A DNA stretch of 64,000 nt from Panopea generosa (taxonomy: Eukaryota; Mollusca; Bivalvia; Adapedonta; Hiatellidae), in assembly GCA_029582155.1 (NCBI GenBank), contig CM055896.1, positions 27,724,684 through 27,788,683 of the forward strand, in the 5' to 3' direction. The notes under the pieces were generated by a model. That model worked only from the letters and a program-made list of their open reading frames with translations. It ran no database searches and was not told where the DNA came from. This document shows, piece after piece, positions 24,779-39,300 of this stretch (position 1 is the first letter of the stretch; each line of letters opens with the position of its first letter). Made by a program: the position numbers and the translations under genes.

Positions 24779-24866
24779 GAATGAATGAATGAATGAATGA
24801 ATGAATGAATGAATGAATGAATGAATGAATGAATGAATGAATGAATGAATGAATGAATGAATGAAT
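24779..24866 (+). repeat. (AATG)n microsatellite
   Basis: About 22 perfect tetranucleotide units. The Phe-Ile-His-Ser open frames on the minus strand are artefacts. Confidence 0.97.
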
Positions 24867-25065
24867 ATGGTTTTACGGCGTACCGACACATTATAGGTTA
24901 TTCGACACCAACAGAAAGGAAGATTCCAGGTTCACTCTACATGTACAAAAACAACAAATTAACACACAGATTAAAAAATACATCAACAAATGAATATGCA
25001 GAATGGACCTAGAACCTTGATACCTGCAGAACTGCAGAGTTTCAGCAAATTCTATCGTATTACTC

Positions 25066-25269
25066 AATTTGTCGCTTCTTACGACATGCATAATCCACAG
25101 TGATCCTATTCTGGCCATCACTCATGGCTCCCTGGAACCACACAGGGGTTGATAATTTAACCACAATAGTGAACGTGACAAAAAATGATAAAATGAACAT
25201 GACACCCATTCGGAGGATTCCTACCCCTCTGCAGAGATTGACAGTGATTCTATTCTTAGCCGGAACCAC
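25066..25269 (-). CDS. Possible exon with one membrane segment (unassigned)
   Basis: A minus-strand open frame of about 69 residues contains a basic stretch, then a hydrophobic segment of about 21 residues (MFILSFFVTFTIVVKLSTPV) followed by WFQGA. The pattern of Arg-Gly followed by a long hydrophobic helix ending in P-x-W recalls the first helix of tetraspan proteins such as the LHFPL/claudin-like families. The words RITV and CR recur on both sides (NRITVNLCR, NRITVDYACR), hinting at a small internal duplication. No neighbouring exons found. May be chance. Confidence 0.2.
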
Positions 25270-25399
25270 ACGGGCTGAAATTCACACGAATACAGTAACC
25301 AAGGATTACACAAAAACGAGAAAAGTTTTTTTCTCTTATTTCCATTGTGATCCTCGAGTATTGGTGTTATGTCATAGTAAGTCATGTACTTGTTAATAA

Positions 25400-25734
25400 T
25401 TTTGATATATATCACGGAAACACGTTGAACATTATATTACAGTTAACTGACTTTGGGATGTATTAAATATCACAGACAACTTCAAGAAATAACGGTATTT
25501 AAAAAAGTTAAATAACTTATTGACATTGAAACCAGTTCAAATTAAAAAATACTGAATAAAAATCTCTGAGATCAATGTTATAACAAATAGATAGTTAGAT
25601 GACCAACATGGGATTCTTGACACCACTGTAAGAATTATTTCACCTATCATTATTTCTAATACAAAGTATTTATATCTATTGACTGTTTTTAATATTTTGA
25701 CACCACAGTTAAACGTTTATAATGTTCTTTGTTT
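25400..25734. other. Unique AT-rich sequence, nothing recognised
   Basis: Single-copy-looking sequence between the possible membrane exon and the LINE fragment. No gene, RNA or repeat seen. Confidence 0.5.
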
Positions 25735-25983
25735 TGCGTTTGGTCGGAAGTGAATAACGTTGGGGTTTTCTTCATTTAAGGACATTTTGTTGACCTCGCA
25801 CCATGTATTAAGTTCACCAAGCATTACTTGAAGATTGTTTTCAGATGAAGCCAGTAAAAGTAAATCATCGGCGTACAGACGGATGGACACATTTTGATCG
25901 TCTATGTTAGAACGCCTGTTGAGAGAATTTATTTTTTAACGAGATCGTTGGTGTAGAGATTGAATAAAATAGCGGACAAATTA
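25735..25983 (-). pseudogene. LINE reverse-transcriptase fragment with YADD motif
   Basis: Minus-strand translation: LSAILFNLYTNDLVKK, then after one frame change VSIRLYADDLLLLASS (polymerase catalytic YADD box), ENNLQVMLGELNTWCEVNK, MSLNEENPNVIHFRP. This spans reverse-transcriptase motifs B-to-D of a non-LTR element. Both ends are truncated and there is one frameshift near 25930. It is a different part of a LINE from the fragment at 22452, so the two may or may not come from one family. Confidence 0.82.
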
Positions 25984-25989
25984 CAATAC

Positions 25990-27040
25990 ACATGTACGCA
26001 ATGGCTATAGTCACAGTTAGATAGAAATATTCATGATTGCTTTGAAAATAATTACTTTTTTTATTTCATAATTACAATAAAAAATAAAAACATGTTACAT
26101 CCCTATGATTGTTTGCAGAGATACGTTATGTTGTACTGGGTGACCGTAGCGGATCACAGAAAAACGGTGATTAAGTACGCCAGTCGCCGTTATATACCTG
26201 AAATACTATTGAAAAAATACGAATTGAACCACCATACAAACAATACAAGACGCCGCCGTGCTTATCTATGTTGGCATTTTACATGGTAAAGGAATCCATT
26301 ATTCAATGTTGGATTTTCCTATTTTCTTAAGTCCGAGTCTCATATTTGACAATTATGTCACAACCAGTTACTACTCGTACACACTCTTGATCTTCAGTTT
26401 TGTCAGACAACATATCACACTTTCCAGTCCATTTTCTTTTGCATTTTTACACAACATCGTTCGTCACCGGTTTAAAAATAACCAGAAATGCGTATTTCAA
26501 ATCACCATTGACCCTGACTAGTGGGAAACGGTCCGTCACTGTACCAGCGGTACTACCGTTAACCTGACGGATAATTAGACCTCCAGTACTGCGCAAACCG
26601 GTCTGTTGTATGTTTAATCTTGCAGACAATAAGGGTAATGATAAGAAATGGTGGACTAGATTTTACGAGTTTTTAATCGACAGTCGTAGAAAATATGTAA
26701 AACGAGAGCGTGTCGGTTAAAACGTTTTGAGTATAGAAAAAAATACATTTTTTAGTTCAAATTCAAAAATGTTGTACAATTATGGCTTCTGGGACATCGG
26801 AATGTCATCTTTTGTGCTGGAATCAAACAACTTTAAACAAATAGGCAGTAAAACGAAAAAAAAACTCTGATAAAACAATCTCATATACATTCAATACTGA
26901 TCTTGCATTGCCGACCTTGGGGTCAAATTCACGTATCAAAATATGACACGTATGGAATGGTCCTATAAGAGGAAGTGAAATATTATAATAAAAATGACTG
27001 GTAAGGTTACGCAGGATGGCCATTCATACACATTCTTTAT
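25990..27040. other. Unique sequence 3' of the thioesterase gene
   Basis: AT-rich sequence with several short open frames of 60-87 residues and no recognisable domain. The only feature I can relate to a gene is the polyadenylation signals at 27049-27071. Confidence 0.5.
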
Positions 27041-27048
27041 AGTATTTC

Positions 27049-27071
27049 TTTATTAAATAGCATAATTTATT
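27049..27071 (-). terminator. Polyadenylation signals of the thioesterase gene
   Basis: Two AATAAA hexamers on the minus strand (complement TTTATT at 27066-27071 and 27049-27054), about 95 and 115 bp beyond the stop codon at 27166. Position and strand fit the 3' end of the gene ending there. Confidence 0.5.
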
Positions 27072-27165
27072 GTTCATTAACTTGACATCATTTACATAGC
27101 AAAGTAAATCACATAAGCTCACTGGGTGCGTTGAAATAAACTTAACAATTGACTGACGTATACTA

Positions 27166-27308
27166 TCACAATTTGCTGTTCGGCTTATAACTTTGTTCAG
27201 GGGTCGAAGGAAGGTATGTACGAAACATGTTGATTATTTTCTGCCACGAATCTTCCTGTGCTATAGCATGCTGTTCCATATTACCTCCCCAGGATACGTA
27301 CTTTAAAC
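27166..27308 (-). CDS. Thioesterase exon 8 (C-terminus with SKL)
   Basis: 143 nt. The acceptor ATTTTCAG completes the split Gly codon from exon 7, followed by [32 protein letters not shown] and the terminal PNSKL before TGA at 27168-27166. This matches the family end (WGG....HA.AQE..W..I..F...HL). SKL is the canonical type-1 peroxisomal targeting signal. The intron it shares with exon 7 is 8.9 kb and mostly satellite. Confidence 0.9.
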
Positions 27309-30300
27309 CTGAAAATACAATAAAACTGATATTTGAGCTGTATATATTATACAAAGAGTAGTATCAGTATGGCCTACTTACTTTGACTATAGACAAAATT
27401 CAAACTCTGCAAAAAAATACTGTACACATAGTATAAATATAATTTCCATTTCGCTACACAAAAAGGGCTTTATATAACTTCACATGATTTAAAATATATC
27501 ACTTTATACATAATTAGAAACGAATTACAATGCCTGGAAACAACAAAACTGTTTGTGGATGTTTAAAGCTGGGTGTTTCCTGCAACACGTACCTTCAGTG
27601 AGTGAGTATGTGATATATTGTAACGTTATGAAGCTAAATATGTATAATTAATAGTATCGTACTATCTGTCCGGATATTAAACACTGCCCGTGACAAGCTA
27701 TCTACCCGGATATTAAACACTTCCCGTGACATGCTACCTGTCCGGATATTAAACACTGCCCGTGGCATGCTATCTTCCCGGATATTAAACACTGCCCGTG
27801 AAATGCTATCTGTCCGGATATTAAGGAGGAATATACCTTTTAAATTATTTTCGAAATCAAGGGAATATTTGGTATGTAATGAAACTAGAAGTAATTTCCA
27901 ATTTGAATATGCTTTTTTTCTGCGGTAAATATAACACTTCTTTACCTATGACGTCGTAAACATGGCCATGTTTGGTCTTGTTGACGTCCCGATTTATAGC
28001 AGCAAAATCGCGTATTTGTCGACCTCAGTCAAGTTATACCGAATGTACAGAATCGAAACATATATCACCACGAACACATTCAACGGATATATGAATTTAC
28101 AGATGCAAAAATTACGACGAATGCCACATTTTGAAAATACTAGCGAAAAACGGAAATTATCATTTTCTCGATTTTTTTCGAAAAAAATGCTTCAATCAAA
28201 ATTACCAAAAAACAAACCGAGCGATTTTGGAATAATTTTTATTTGATTTCTAACAATAAGCTTCACAGTGATTGTGAGATTTTTAGAACAATTGACAAAC
28301 TAGATTTTTTTTTATTTTTAATTATTCAACCCCACCCTACGTCAAAAAAGACGTCGATCTACGCGTTTTCCATAAGATTTTCGGCAGTTGATTAAGGTTA
28401 AATTATTTTCTAAATCAGTGGTTCAATTAGTATATTATGAAACTAGAAGAAATTTCCAATGTGAATATGTATTTTTTGCAGCGGTCAATAGAATATATAT
28501 TTATATGTGACGTCGTGAACATGGCCATGTTCAGCCTTTTTGACGTCCCAATGTAAAGCAGCAAAATCGCGTATTTTTTCGACCTCAGTTGAGTTATTCC
28601 TAATACACAGAATAGAAACATATATCACCATGTACACATTTGACGGATGCATGCATTTACAGATGCAAAAATTATGACGAACGCCACATTTTGAAAATAC
28701 TAGCGAAAAACGGAAACTATTTTTTCTCTCGATTTTTTTCGTAAAAACGGCTTCAAATCAAAATTACCAAAAATCAAATCAAGCGAATTTTGCATAATTT
28801 TTTATATGTTTTCATACTATATATTGTACAATAATTGTGAGATCTGAAAAATTGACAAACTAGATTTTTTATGATATTCAATTATTTAACCCTACCCTAC
28901 GTCAAAAAACGCATTAAAGCAAACGTCAATGTCGGTATAGCGCATGAGGTATACGTTTTGTGATAATTAAACAAGTTTGTTCTTACCATTATATTAGTAT
29001 TTTGTGCACACTAGTTATATATACTTCTGCTGTTTAGTGGCAACTAATTTGTCTATAGCATTTATGATAGCGTGTCTGTTTGGTGTACGTACAAAACCGT
29101 CATTTTTTTTTCATTTACAGGGAACTGGATTCAAAAACAATTTTCTTATTTCTGACTAGCTCCACGACTGCTAGTGAAATGTGGACATCACGGTTGTCAA
29201 TTATTAGAACAACAGGTCTGGCCTTTCTAAAATTCGGAGCAAACTGTTACACATACATAAAATAGGCTTGAAACAATACCGTCTATGATGAGCAGTGAAA
29301 AGCCACGATCCAGGTATATTGTCATTGAACGTACGTAGGAGCATGGGGCTGGGTGGAAGGGTGGCTTTTCATTGCTATAGTGGGTATTGTTTCAAGCTTA
29401 TTTTATGAATGTGTACTGAACAGTTTGCTCCGAACTTTAGAACGGCCAGACCTGTTGTTCTAATAATTGACAACCGTGATGTCCAAATTTCACTAGCAGT
29501 CGTGGAGCTAGTCAGAAATGAGAATATTGTTTTGGAATCCAGTTCCGTGTAAGTGAAAAAAAAATGACGGTTTTGTACGTGTACCAAACAGACACGCTAT
29601 CATAAATGCTATAGACAGATTAGTTGCCACTAAACAGCAGAGGTATATATAACTTGGGTGTACAAAATACTAATATAATGGTAAGAACAAACTTGTTTAA
29701 TTATCACAAAACGTATACCTCATGCGCTATACCGACATTGACGTTTGCTTTAAAGCGTTTTTTGACGTAGGGTAGGGTTAAATAATTGAATATCATAAAA
29801 AATTTAGTTTGTCAATTTTTCTAAAAAACTCACAATAATTGTACAATATACAGTATAAAATCATATAAAAATTATGCAAACTTCGCTTGATTTGTTTTGT
29901 GGTAATTTTGATTTGAAGCCGTTTTTCGAAAAAAATCGAGAAAAAAATAGTTTCCGTTTTTCGCTAGTATTTTCAAAATGTGGGGTTCGTCGTAATTTTT
30001 GCATTTGTAAATCGATACATCCGTCAAATGTGTTCGTGGTGATATATGTATCTATTCTGTGTATTAGAAATAACTCAACTGAGGTCGAAAAATATGCGAT
30101 TGGCTGCTATACATTGGGACGTCAAAAAGGCTGAACATGGCCATGTTTACGATGTCACATATAAATATATATTCTATTGACCGCTGCAAAAAATACATAT
30201 TCACATTGGAAATTACTTCTAGTTTCATAATATACTAATTGAACCACTGATTTAGAAAATATTTTAACCTTAATAAACCGCCAAAAATCTGATGGAAAAC

Positions 30301-33300
30301 GCGTAGAATTATGCAATATGTTGACGTCTTTTTTGACGCAGGGTGGGGTTAAATAATTAAAAATAAAAAAAAATCTAGTTTGTCAATTGTTCTAAAAATC
30401 TCACAATCACTGTGAAGCTTATTGTTAGAAATCAAATAAAAATTATTCCAAAATCGCTCGGTTTGTTTTTTGGTTATTTTGATTTAAAGCATTTTTTTCG
30501 AAAAAATCGAGAAAATAATAATTTCCGTTTTTCGCTAATATTTTCAGAATTTGGCGTTCGTCGTAATTATTGCATCTGTAAATTCATATATCCGTTGAAT
30601 TTGTACGTGGTGATATATGTTTCGATTCTGTACATTCGGTATAACTTGACTGAGGTTGACAAATACGCGATTTTGCTGCTATAAATCGGGACGTCAGAAA
30701 GACCAAACATGGCCATGTTTACGACGTCATAGGTAAAGAAGTGTTATATTAACCGCAGAAAAAAAAGCATATTCAAATTGGAAATTACTTCTAGTTTCAT
30801 TACATACCAAATATTCCACTGATTTCGAAAATAATTTAAAAGGTATAATTCTCCTTAAACACTGCCCGTGGCATGCTATCTACCTGGATATTAAACACTT
30901 CTTATAACATGCTATCTGTCAGGATATTAAACACTTCCCGTGACATGCTATCTGTCCGGATATTAAACACTACCCGTGGCATGCTATCTTCCCGGATATC
31001 AAACCCTGCCCGTGACATTCTACCTACCCGGATATTAAACACTTCCCGTGACATGCTATCTGTCCGGATATTAAACATTGCCCGTGGCATGTTATCTAGG
31101 TGTAACCCCACCATTGATTTTTGTTCTTTATTCTATAGTAAATAATAAAAGTTTGAAGGCTTGTCACTCATAGAGAGTCCCAAATGAAAGAAGTGAAACC
31201 TACATTTTACTGTTTGTCAACCTCTGCACTATCAAAATATGATGAGAAAAGTAGGGATCATGTGTCATATAAGTGATTTTTTTCTGCTCAGTGTGTACAC
31301 TGGTGACAAAGCGAAAGTAGACTTCCAAAATCATGAATTCATACCCCAATTTCCAAGCATCATTATTTTTTTCTAAATTCACAATTCAAACATGATAATG
31401 CTATCAAAATGTTCAAAATACATCAATAATGCCATTCAAATAAAAAAATGAGCACTAAAATAAGGAAAATGCATTTTTATAGAAGAAGAATTGAGGATTA
31501 TTCATAACCGCCATTATGCGACTACCCCACGGAAGCACTTCCTTTTTGCAATGGTGGCACTATGCCTATAACCTACCCGGATATTAAACACTTCCCGTGA
31601 CATGCTATCTGTCCGAATATTAAACACTGTCCGTGGCATGCTATCTATCCGGATATTAAACACTGCCCGTCACATGCTACCTACCGGGTATTTAAACACT
31701 TCCCGTTACATGCTACCTACCAAGATATTAAACACTGCCCGCGACATGCTACCTACCCGGATATAAACACTGCCCGTGACAAGCTTCCTAACCGAATATT
31801 AAACACTGCCCGAAACATGCTTCCTAACAGGATATTAAACACTGCCCGTGACACGCTACCTACCCGGATAGTAAACACTGCCCGTGACATGCTACCTACC
31901 CAGATATTAAACACAGCTCGTGACACGCTATCTACCCGAATATCAAACACTGCTCGTGACAATCTATCTACCCGGACATTAAACACTGCCCGTGACACGC
32001 TATCTACCCGGACATTAAACACTTCCCGTGACACGTTATCTACCCGGATATTAAACACTGCTCGTGACATGCTACCTACCCGGATATTAAACACTGCCAG
32101 TAGCATGCTATCTATCCGGATATTAAACACTGCCCGTGACATGCTATCTACCGTGACATGCTACCTACCCTGATATCAAACACTACTCGTGACATGCTAC
32201 CTACCGCAATATTAAACATTGCCCGTGGCATGCTACCTACCCGGATATTAAACACTGCTCGTGACATGCTATCTACCCGGATATTAAACACTGCCCGTGA
32301 CATGCTACCTACCCGCATATTAAAAACTGCCCGTGACATGCTACCTACCCGGATATTAAAAACTGCTCGTGACATGCTACCTACCCGGATATCAAACACT
32401 GCCCGTGACATGCTATCTACCCGGATATTAAACACTGCTCGTGACGTGCTACCTACCCGGATATTAAACAATGCTCGTGACGTGCTATCTACCCGGATAT
32501 TAAACACTGCCCGTGACGTGCTACCTACCCGGATATTAAACACTGCCCGTGGCGTGCTATCTACCCGGATATTAAACACTGCCCTTGACGTGCTATCTAC
32601 CCGGATATTAAACACTGCCCGTGACATGCTATCTACCCGGTTATTAAACACTTCTCGTGACATGCTACCTTACCGGGTATTAAACACTGCTCGTGACATG
32701 CTATCTACCCTGATATTAAACACTGCCCGTGACATGTTATCTACCCGGATATTAAACACTTCCCGTGACATGCTATCTACCCGGATATTAAACACTTCTC
32801 TAGACATGCTACCTTACCGGGTATTAAACTCTGCTCGTGACATGCTATCTACCCGGAGATTAAACGCTGCCCGTGACATGCTATCTACCCGGATATTAAA
32901 CGCTTCCCGTGACATGCTATCTACCCGGATATTAAACACTTCCCGTGACATGCTACCTTACCGAGTATTAAACACTGCCCGTGACATGCAATCTACCTGG
33001 ATATTAAACACTTCCCGTGACATGCTACTTACCCTGATATTAAACACAGCCCGTGACATGCTACCTTACCGGGTATTAACACTGCCCGTGACTTGCTGTC
33101 TACCCGGATATTAAACACTGCCCGTGATATCTATCTACACAGATATTTAACAATTCCCGTGACATGCTACCTACCCGGATATTAAACACTGATCGTGGCA
33201 TGCTATCTACCCGGATATTAAACACTTCCCGTGACATGCTACCTACCCGGATATTAAACACTGCCCGTGACATGCTACATACCCGGATATTAAACACTGC

Positions 33301-36300
33301 TTGTGACATGCTATCTACCCAGATATTAAACACTTCCCGTGACATGCTACGTACCCGGATATTAAACACTTCCCGTGACATGCTTCGTACCCGGATATTA
33401 AACATTGATCGTGGCATGCTATCTACCCGGATATTAAACACTGATCGTGGCATGCTATCTACCCGGATGTTAAACACTTCCCATTACATGCTATCTACCC
33501 GGATATTAAACACTGCCCGTGATATGCTATCTACCCGGATATTAAACACTTCCCATTACATGCTATCTACCCGGATATTAAACATTGATCGTGGCATGCT
33601 ATCTACCCGGATATTAAACACTGATCGTGGCATGTTATCTACCCGGATATAAAACACTGATCGTGGCATGCTATCTACCCGGATGTTAAACACTTCCCGT
33701 GACATGCTATCAATCTGGATATTAAACACTTCCCGTTACATACTATCTACCCGTATATTAAACACTGATCGTGGTATACTATCTACCCGGATATTAAACA
33801 TTGATCGTGGCATGCTATCTACCTGGACGTTAAACACTTCCCGTGACATGCTATATACCCGGATATTAAACACTGCCCGTGACATGCTATCTACCCGGAT
33901 ATTAACTTGAACACTTCCCATAACATGCTTTCTACCCGGATATTAAACATTGAACGTGGCATGCTATCTACCCGGATATTAAACACTGATATTAAACACT
34001 GATCTTGGCATGCTATCTACCCGGATATTAAACACTGATATTAAACACTGATCGTGGCATGCTATCTACTCGGATGTTAAACACTTCCCGTGACATGCTA
34101 TCTACCCGGATATTAAACACTGCCCGTGACATGCTATCTACCCGGATATTAACTTGAACACTTCCCATTACATGCTATCTACCCGTATATTAAACATTGA
34201 ACGTGGCATGCTATCTACCCGGATATTAAACACTAATCGTGGCATGCTATATACCCGGATATTAAACACTGATCGTTGCATGCTATCTACCCGGATGTTA
34301 AACACTTCCCGTGACATGCTATCTACCCGGATATTAAACACTGCCCGTGACATGCTACATACCCGGATATTAAACACTTTCAATTACATGCTATCTACCC
34401 GGATATTAAACATTGATCGTGGCATGCTATTTACCCGGATATTAAACACTTCCCATTACATGCTATCTACCCGGATATTAAACACTGATCGTGGCATGCT
34501 ATCTACCCGGATATTAAACACTGATCGTGGCATGCTATCTACCCGGATATTAAAAATTGATCGTGGCATGCTATCTACCCGGATGTTAAACACTTCCCGT
34601 GACATGCTATCTACCCGGATATTAAACACTGATCGTGGCATGCTATCTACCCGGATATTAAACACTTCCCATTACATGCTATATACCCGGATATTAAACA
34701 CTTCCCATTACATGCTATCTACCCGGATATTAAACATTGATCGTGGCATACTATCTACCCGGATATTAAACACTTCCTATTACATGCTATCTACCCGGAT
34801 GTTAAACACTTCCCATTACATGCTATCTACCCGGATATTAAACATTGATCGTGGCATGCTATCTACCCGGATATTAAACATTGATCGTGGCATGCTATCT
34901 ATCCGGATGTTAAACACTTCCCATTACATGCTATCTACCCGAATATTAAACATTGATCGTGGCATACTATCTACCCGGATATTAAACACTTCTCATTACA
35001 TGCTATCTACCCGGATATTAAACACTACCCATTACATGCTATCTACCCGGATATTAAACATTGATCGTGGCATACTATCTACCCGGATATTTAACACTTC
35101 CCATTACATGCTATCTACCCGGATATTAAACATTGATCGTGGCATACTATCTACCCGGATATTAAACACTTACCATTACATGCTATCTACTCGGATATTA
35201 AACACTTCCCATTACATGCTACCCGGATATTAAACACTTCCCATTACATGCTATCTACCCGGATATTAAACATTGATCGTGGCATGCTATCTACCCGGAT
35301 ATTAAACACTGCCCGTGACATGCAGCACGACTCCATATAACATGATTTTAGTAATTGTTCGCGGCACAGGCTTCAGTTCCTTTGATTTTATAAATACAAT
35401 CTCAAAGATATATTTTTCTATATATATAGTATTAGGAGATCAATTTTGTTTGTTTTGTGGTTTATAAAGGTGATTTACTTTGTGGTGTAAAGCAATCATG
35501 AAACGAAAACTGATTTTAAATTAAAAGATAAATGGATATCAATGTGGCCACCACAGCTAACATTTAGATGTTATGCAATAACTTGATATGGGTACAAAAA
35601 TTGTAATTGGACTTTCAGCATTTCTTAATAGATAGGCATTGGACACAAAACGTTCTGAAAAAATGTTTCCAAAATGTTCATACATCAAAACTTTGCCTTG
35701 GAATTTGCAACAAAAAAATCATCTTTAAAATTGTTTGTGATATCTCAAAAATATTCAACCGATGAATTATGTTCATAAAATAACAATCAAACAACATGCG
35801 CCCCAAAAAATAAGTTTACATCTGAACTTTATTAGAACGCATGGCATACAATGTATATAGATAATTCAGATGTCAATCACAGTCAAATGTCCTTTGTATC
35901 TCGTCAGACAAGCCCAGAAGTGGTATGGTCACGAGTGGTGAAGGCAAAACTGGACATGCCAAAGTGGACATACCGACGTGGACATACAGAAGTGGACATA
36001 CCGAAGTGAACATACCGAAGTGGAAATACCGAAGTGAACATACCAAAGTGGACATACCGAAGTGGAAATACCGAAGTGAACATACCGAAGTGGACATACC
36101 GAAGTGAACATACCATAGTGACCGTACCGAAGTGGACATACCGAAGTGGGCATACCGAAATGTCTATAAATATATTTTACCATGATCTCCTAAAACGCCT
36201 CTGTTATGCATCGTCGTACTTCTAGCCAGAGGTGCATATGGAGGTTCTATAAGGTGACCTGCTCCCGGATAGACAACCAACTGACAGTTTTTTTTCTTGT

Positions 36301-39300
36301 CCTCGGGATAACATTCATACAACGCTTGTAGGTGGGCGGGGTCTAAAGCCTTGTCGTCTGCTCCACATATAAGCAAACATTTCACATCCCTATGCCATAT
36401 CTGTAAATATATATTAAGCAAAATTTGAAAAGTACTCCGACACTATATTTGTTGATATCTTGAAAATCACAAAATGGATTAGGGTAATACCTTCAGACGA
36501 TTACGTTTTTAACAAATATATTTTATTATCACAGTAACAGATTATATACTTACAAAACAACAAAATGTTTAATGCTTTCACACCATCACCCTACATTCAA
36601 TGACACAATTTATGTCCTTAAATACCAGGCAATATCTTTTTGTGCCCACTGCTCGCACGAACAACAATTAAACATGTTTTGCCCTCGTTGACATGACGTA
36701 ATTTCTAACAAAAATGTAATAAAAATGACCCATTTATGATTTCCGGGTATGTGATTCAATAAACTTCATAAAACCATGTGGCATTCCTTTATAAGAAAAA
36801 ATCAATGTGCACTCACAGTCGACGATATTTTATTTTACTTAGTGCATATATATGTACGTGTAGGATCAAAGTCATAATATGTAAACATATCGCTAGTAAA
36901 CGTGTAATTTCAGTTAATAAAGAAATCCAATTTACATGTTACCACTTCTCAGAGGCAGATTCAGCAATTCAGATATGGGGAGGAGGCGTAGAATTTTAAA
37001 CACATTCCAAATACATGGGAGAGTAATACTTGAACATTGTTTCAATCAACTTAAAATATCTCAAAGAGCATGTTCAAAAAGATAAACATTTGATATGACG
37101 ATATTGTGCATGTATCTGACAAATCTAGTTGAAGAAGAAAACATCACTTTATATATGAAGACATTGTGCATGTATCTGACAACTCTAGTTGAAGAAGAAA
37201 AAAACACTTTATATATGAAGACATTGTGCATGTATCTGACAAATCTAGTTGAAGAAGAAAACATCACTTTATATATGAAGACATTGTGCATGTATCTGAC
37301 AAATCTAGTTGAAGAAAAAACATCACTTTATATATGAAGACATTGTGCATGTATCTGACAACTCTAGTTGAAGAAGAAAAAAACACTTTATATATGAAGA
37401 CATTGTGTATGTATCTGACAAATCTAGTTGAAGAAGAAAAAATACTTTATATATGAAGACATTGTGCATGTATCTGACAAATCTAGTTCAAGAAGAAAAA
37501 ATCACTTTACATATGAAGACATTGTGCATGTATCTTACAAATCTAGTTGAAGAAGAAAAAACACTTTATATATGAAGACATTGTGCATGTATCTGACAAC
37601 TGTAGTTGAAGAAGAAAAAACACTTTATATATGAAAACATTGTGCATGTATCTGACAAATCTAGTTGAAGAAGAAAACATCACTTTACATATTAAGACAT
37701 TGTGCATGTATCTGACAACTCTAGTTGAAGAAGAAAACACCACTTTACATATGAAGACATTGTGCATGTATCTGACAACTCTAGTTGAAGAAGAAAATAT
37801 CACTTTACATATGAAGACATTGTGCATGTATCTGACAAATCTAGTTGAAGAAGAAAACATCACTTTCCATATGAAGACATTGTGCATGTATCTGACAAAT
37901 CTAGTTGAAGAAGAAAACAACACTTTACATATCAAGACATTGTGCATGTTTCTGACAACAGTAGTTGAAGAAGAAAAAAACACTTTATATAAGAAGACAT
38001 TGTGCATGTATCTGACAACTCTTGTTGAAGAAGAAAAACATCACTTTACATATGAAGACATTGTGCATGTATCTGACATCTTTAATTGAAGAAGAAAACA
38101 TCACTTTACATAGTAAGACATTGTGCAAGTATCTGACAAATCTAGTTGAAGAAGAAAAACACCACTTTACATATGAAGACATTGTGCATGTATCTGACAA
38201 CTCTAGTTGAAGAAGAAAACATCACTTTACATATGAAGACATCGTGCATGTATCTGACAACTCTAGTTGAAGAAGAAAACATCACTTTACATATGAAGAC
38301 ATTGTGCATGTATCTGACAAATCTAGTTGAAGAAGAAAACATCACTTTCCATATGAAGACATTGTGCATGTATCTGACAAATCTAGTTGAAGAAGAAAAC
38401 AACACTTTTAATATCAAGACATTGTGCACCTATCTGACAACTGTAGTTGAAGAAGAAAAAAACACTTTAGATATGAACACATTGTGCATGTATCTGACAA
38501 CTCTTGTTGAAGAAGAAAACATCACTTTACATATGAAAACATTGTGCATATATCTGACAACTGTAGTTGAAGAAGAAAACATCGCTTAACATATGAAGAC
38601 ATTGTGCATGTATCTGACAACTCTAGTTGAAGAAGAAAACATCACTTTACATATGAAGACATTGTGCATGTATCTGACAAATCTAGTGGAAGAAGAAAAC
38701 AACACTTTACATATGAAGACATTGTGCATGTATCTGACAAATCTAGTTGAAGAAGAAAACATCACTTTACATATGAAGACATTGTGCATGTACTGACAAC
38801 TCTAGTTGAAGAAGAAATATCACTTTACATATGAAGACATTGTGCTTGTATCTGACATCTCTAGTTGAAGAAGAAAACATCACTTTACATATGAAGACAT
38901 TGTGCATGTATCTGACAAATCTAGTTGAAGAAGAAAACCTACTTTACATATGAAGACATAGTGCATGTATCTGACAACTCTAGTTGAAGAAGAAAACATC
39001 ACTTTACATATGAAGACATTGTGCATGTATCTGACAACTCTAGTTGAAGAAGAAAACATCACTTTACATATGAAGACATTGTGCATGTATCTGACAAATC
39101 TAGTTGAAGACGAAAACATCACTTTACATATGAAGACATTGTGCATGTATCTGACAACTCTAGTTGAGGAGAAAACATCACTTTACATATGAAGACATTG
39201 TACATGTATCTGACAACTGTAGTTGAAGAAGAAAAAAACACTTTATATATGAAGACATTGTGCATGTATCTGACAACTCTAGTTGAAGAAGAAAAAACAC

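Larger units (their letters stand above)
27660..35322. repeat. 36-bp minisatellite in thioesterase intron 7, interrupted twice
   Basis: Three blocks (27660-27820, 30859-31096, 31576-35322) of a 36-bp unit containing CCCGGATATTAAACACT and a CATGCTATCTA word. Because 36 is twelve codons, frames stay open for up to 359 residues on either strand ([16 protein letters not shown] repeats). These are not proteins. Sub-blocks alternate: GCCCGTGAC-type units dominate before about 33.1 kb, and GATCGTGGC- and TCCCATTAC-type units after about 33.4 kb. Confidence 0.96.

Noticed and set aside
29080-30684. Open frames of 61-90 residues in the fold-back element
   Set aside because: Occur as mirrored pairs in both arms and in the two modules, with no domain; no transposase signature found.
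32158-35233. Open frames of 318 and 359 residues ([12 protein letters not shown] repeats) and their minus-strand partners
   Set aside because: They are readings of a 36-bp tandem unit (12 codons), open on both strands, and lie in an intron of the thioesterase gene.
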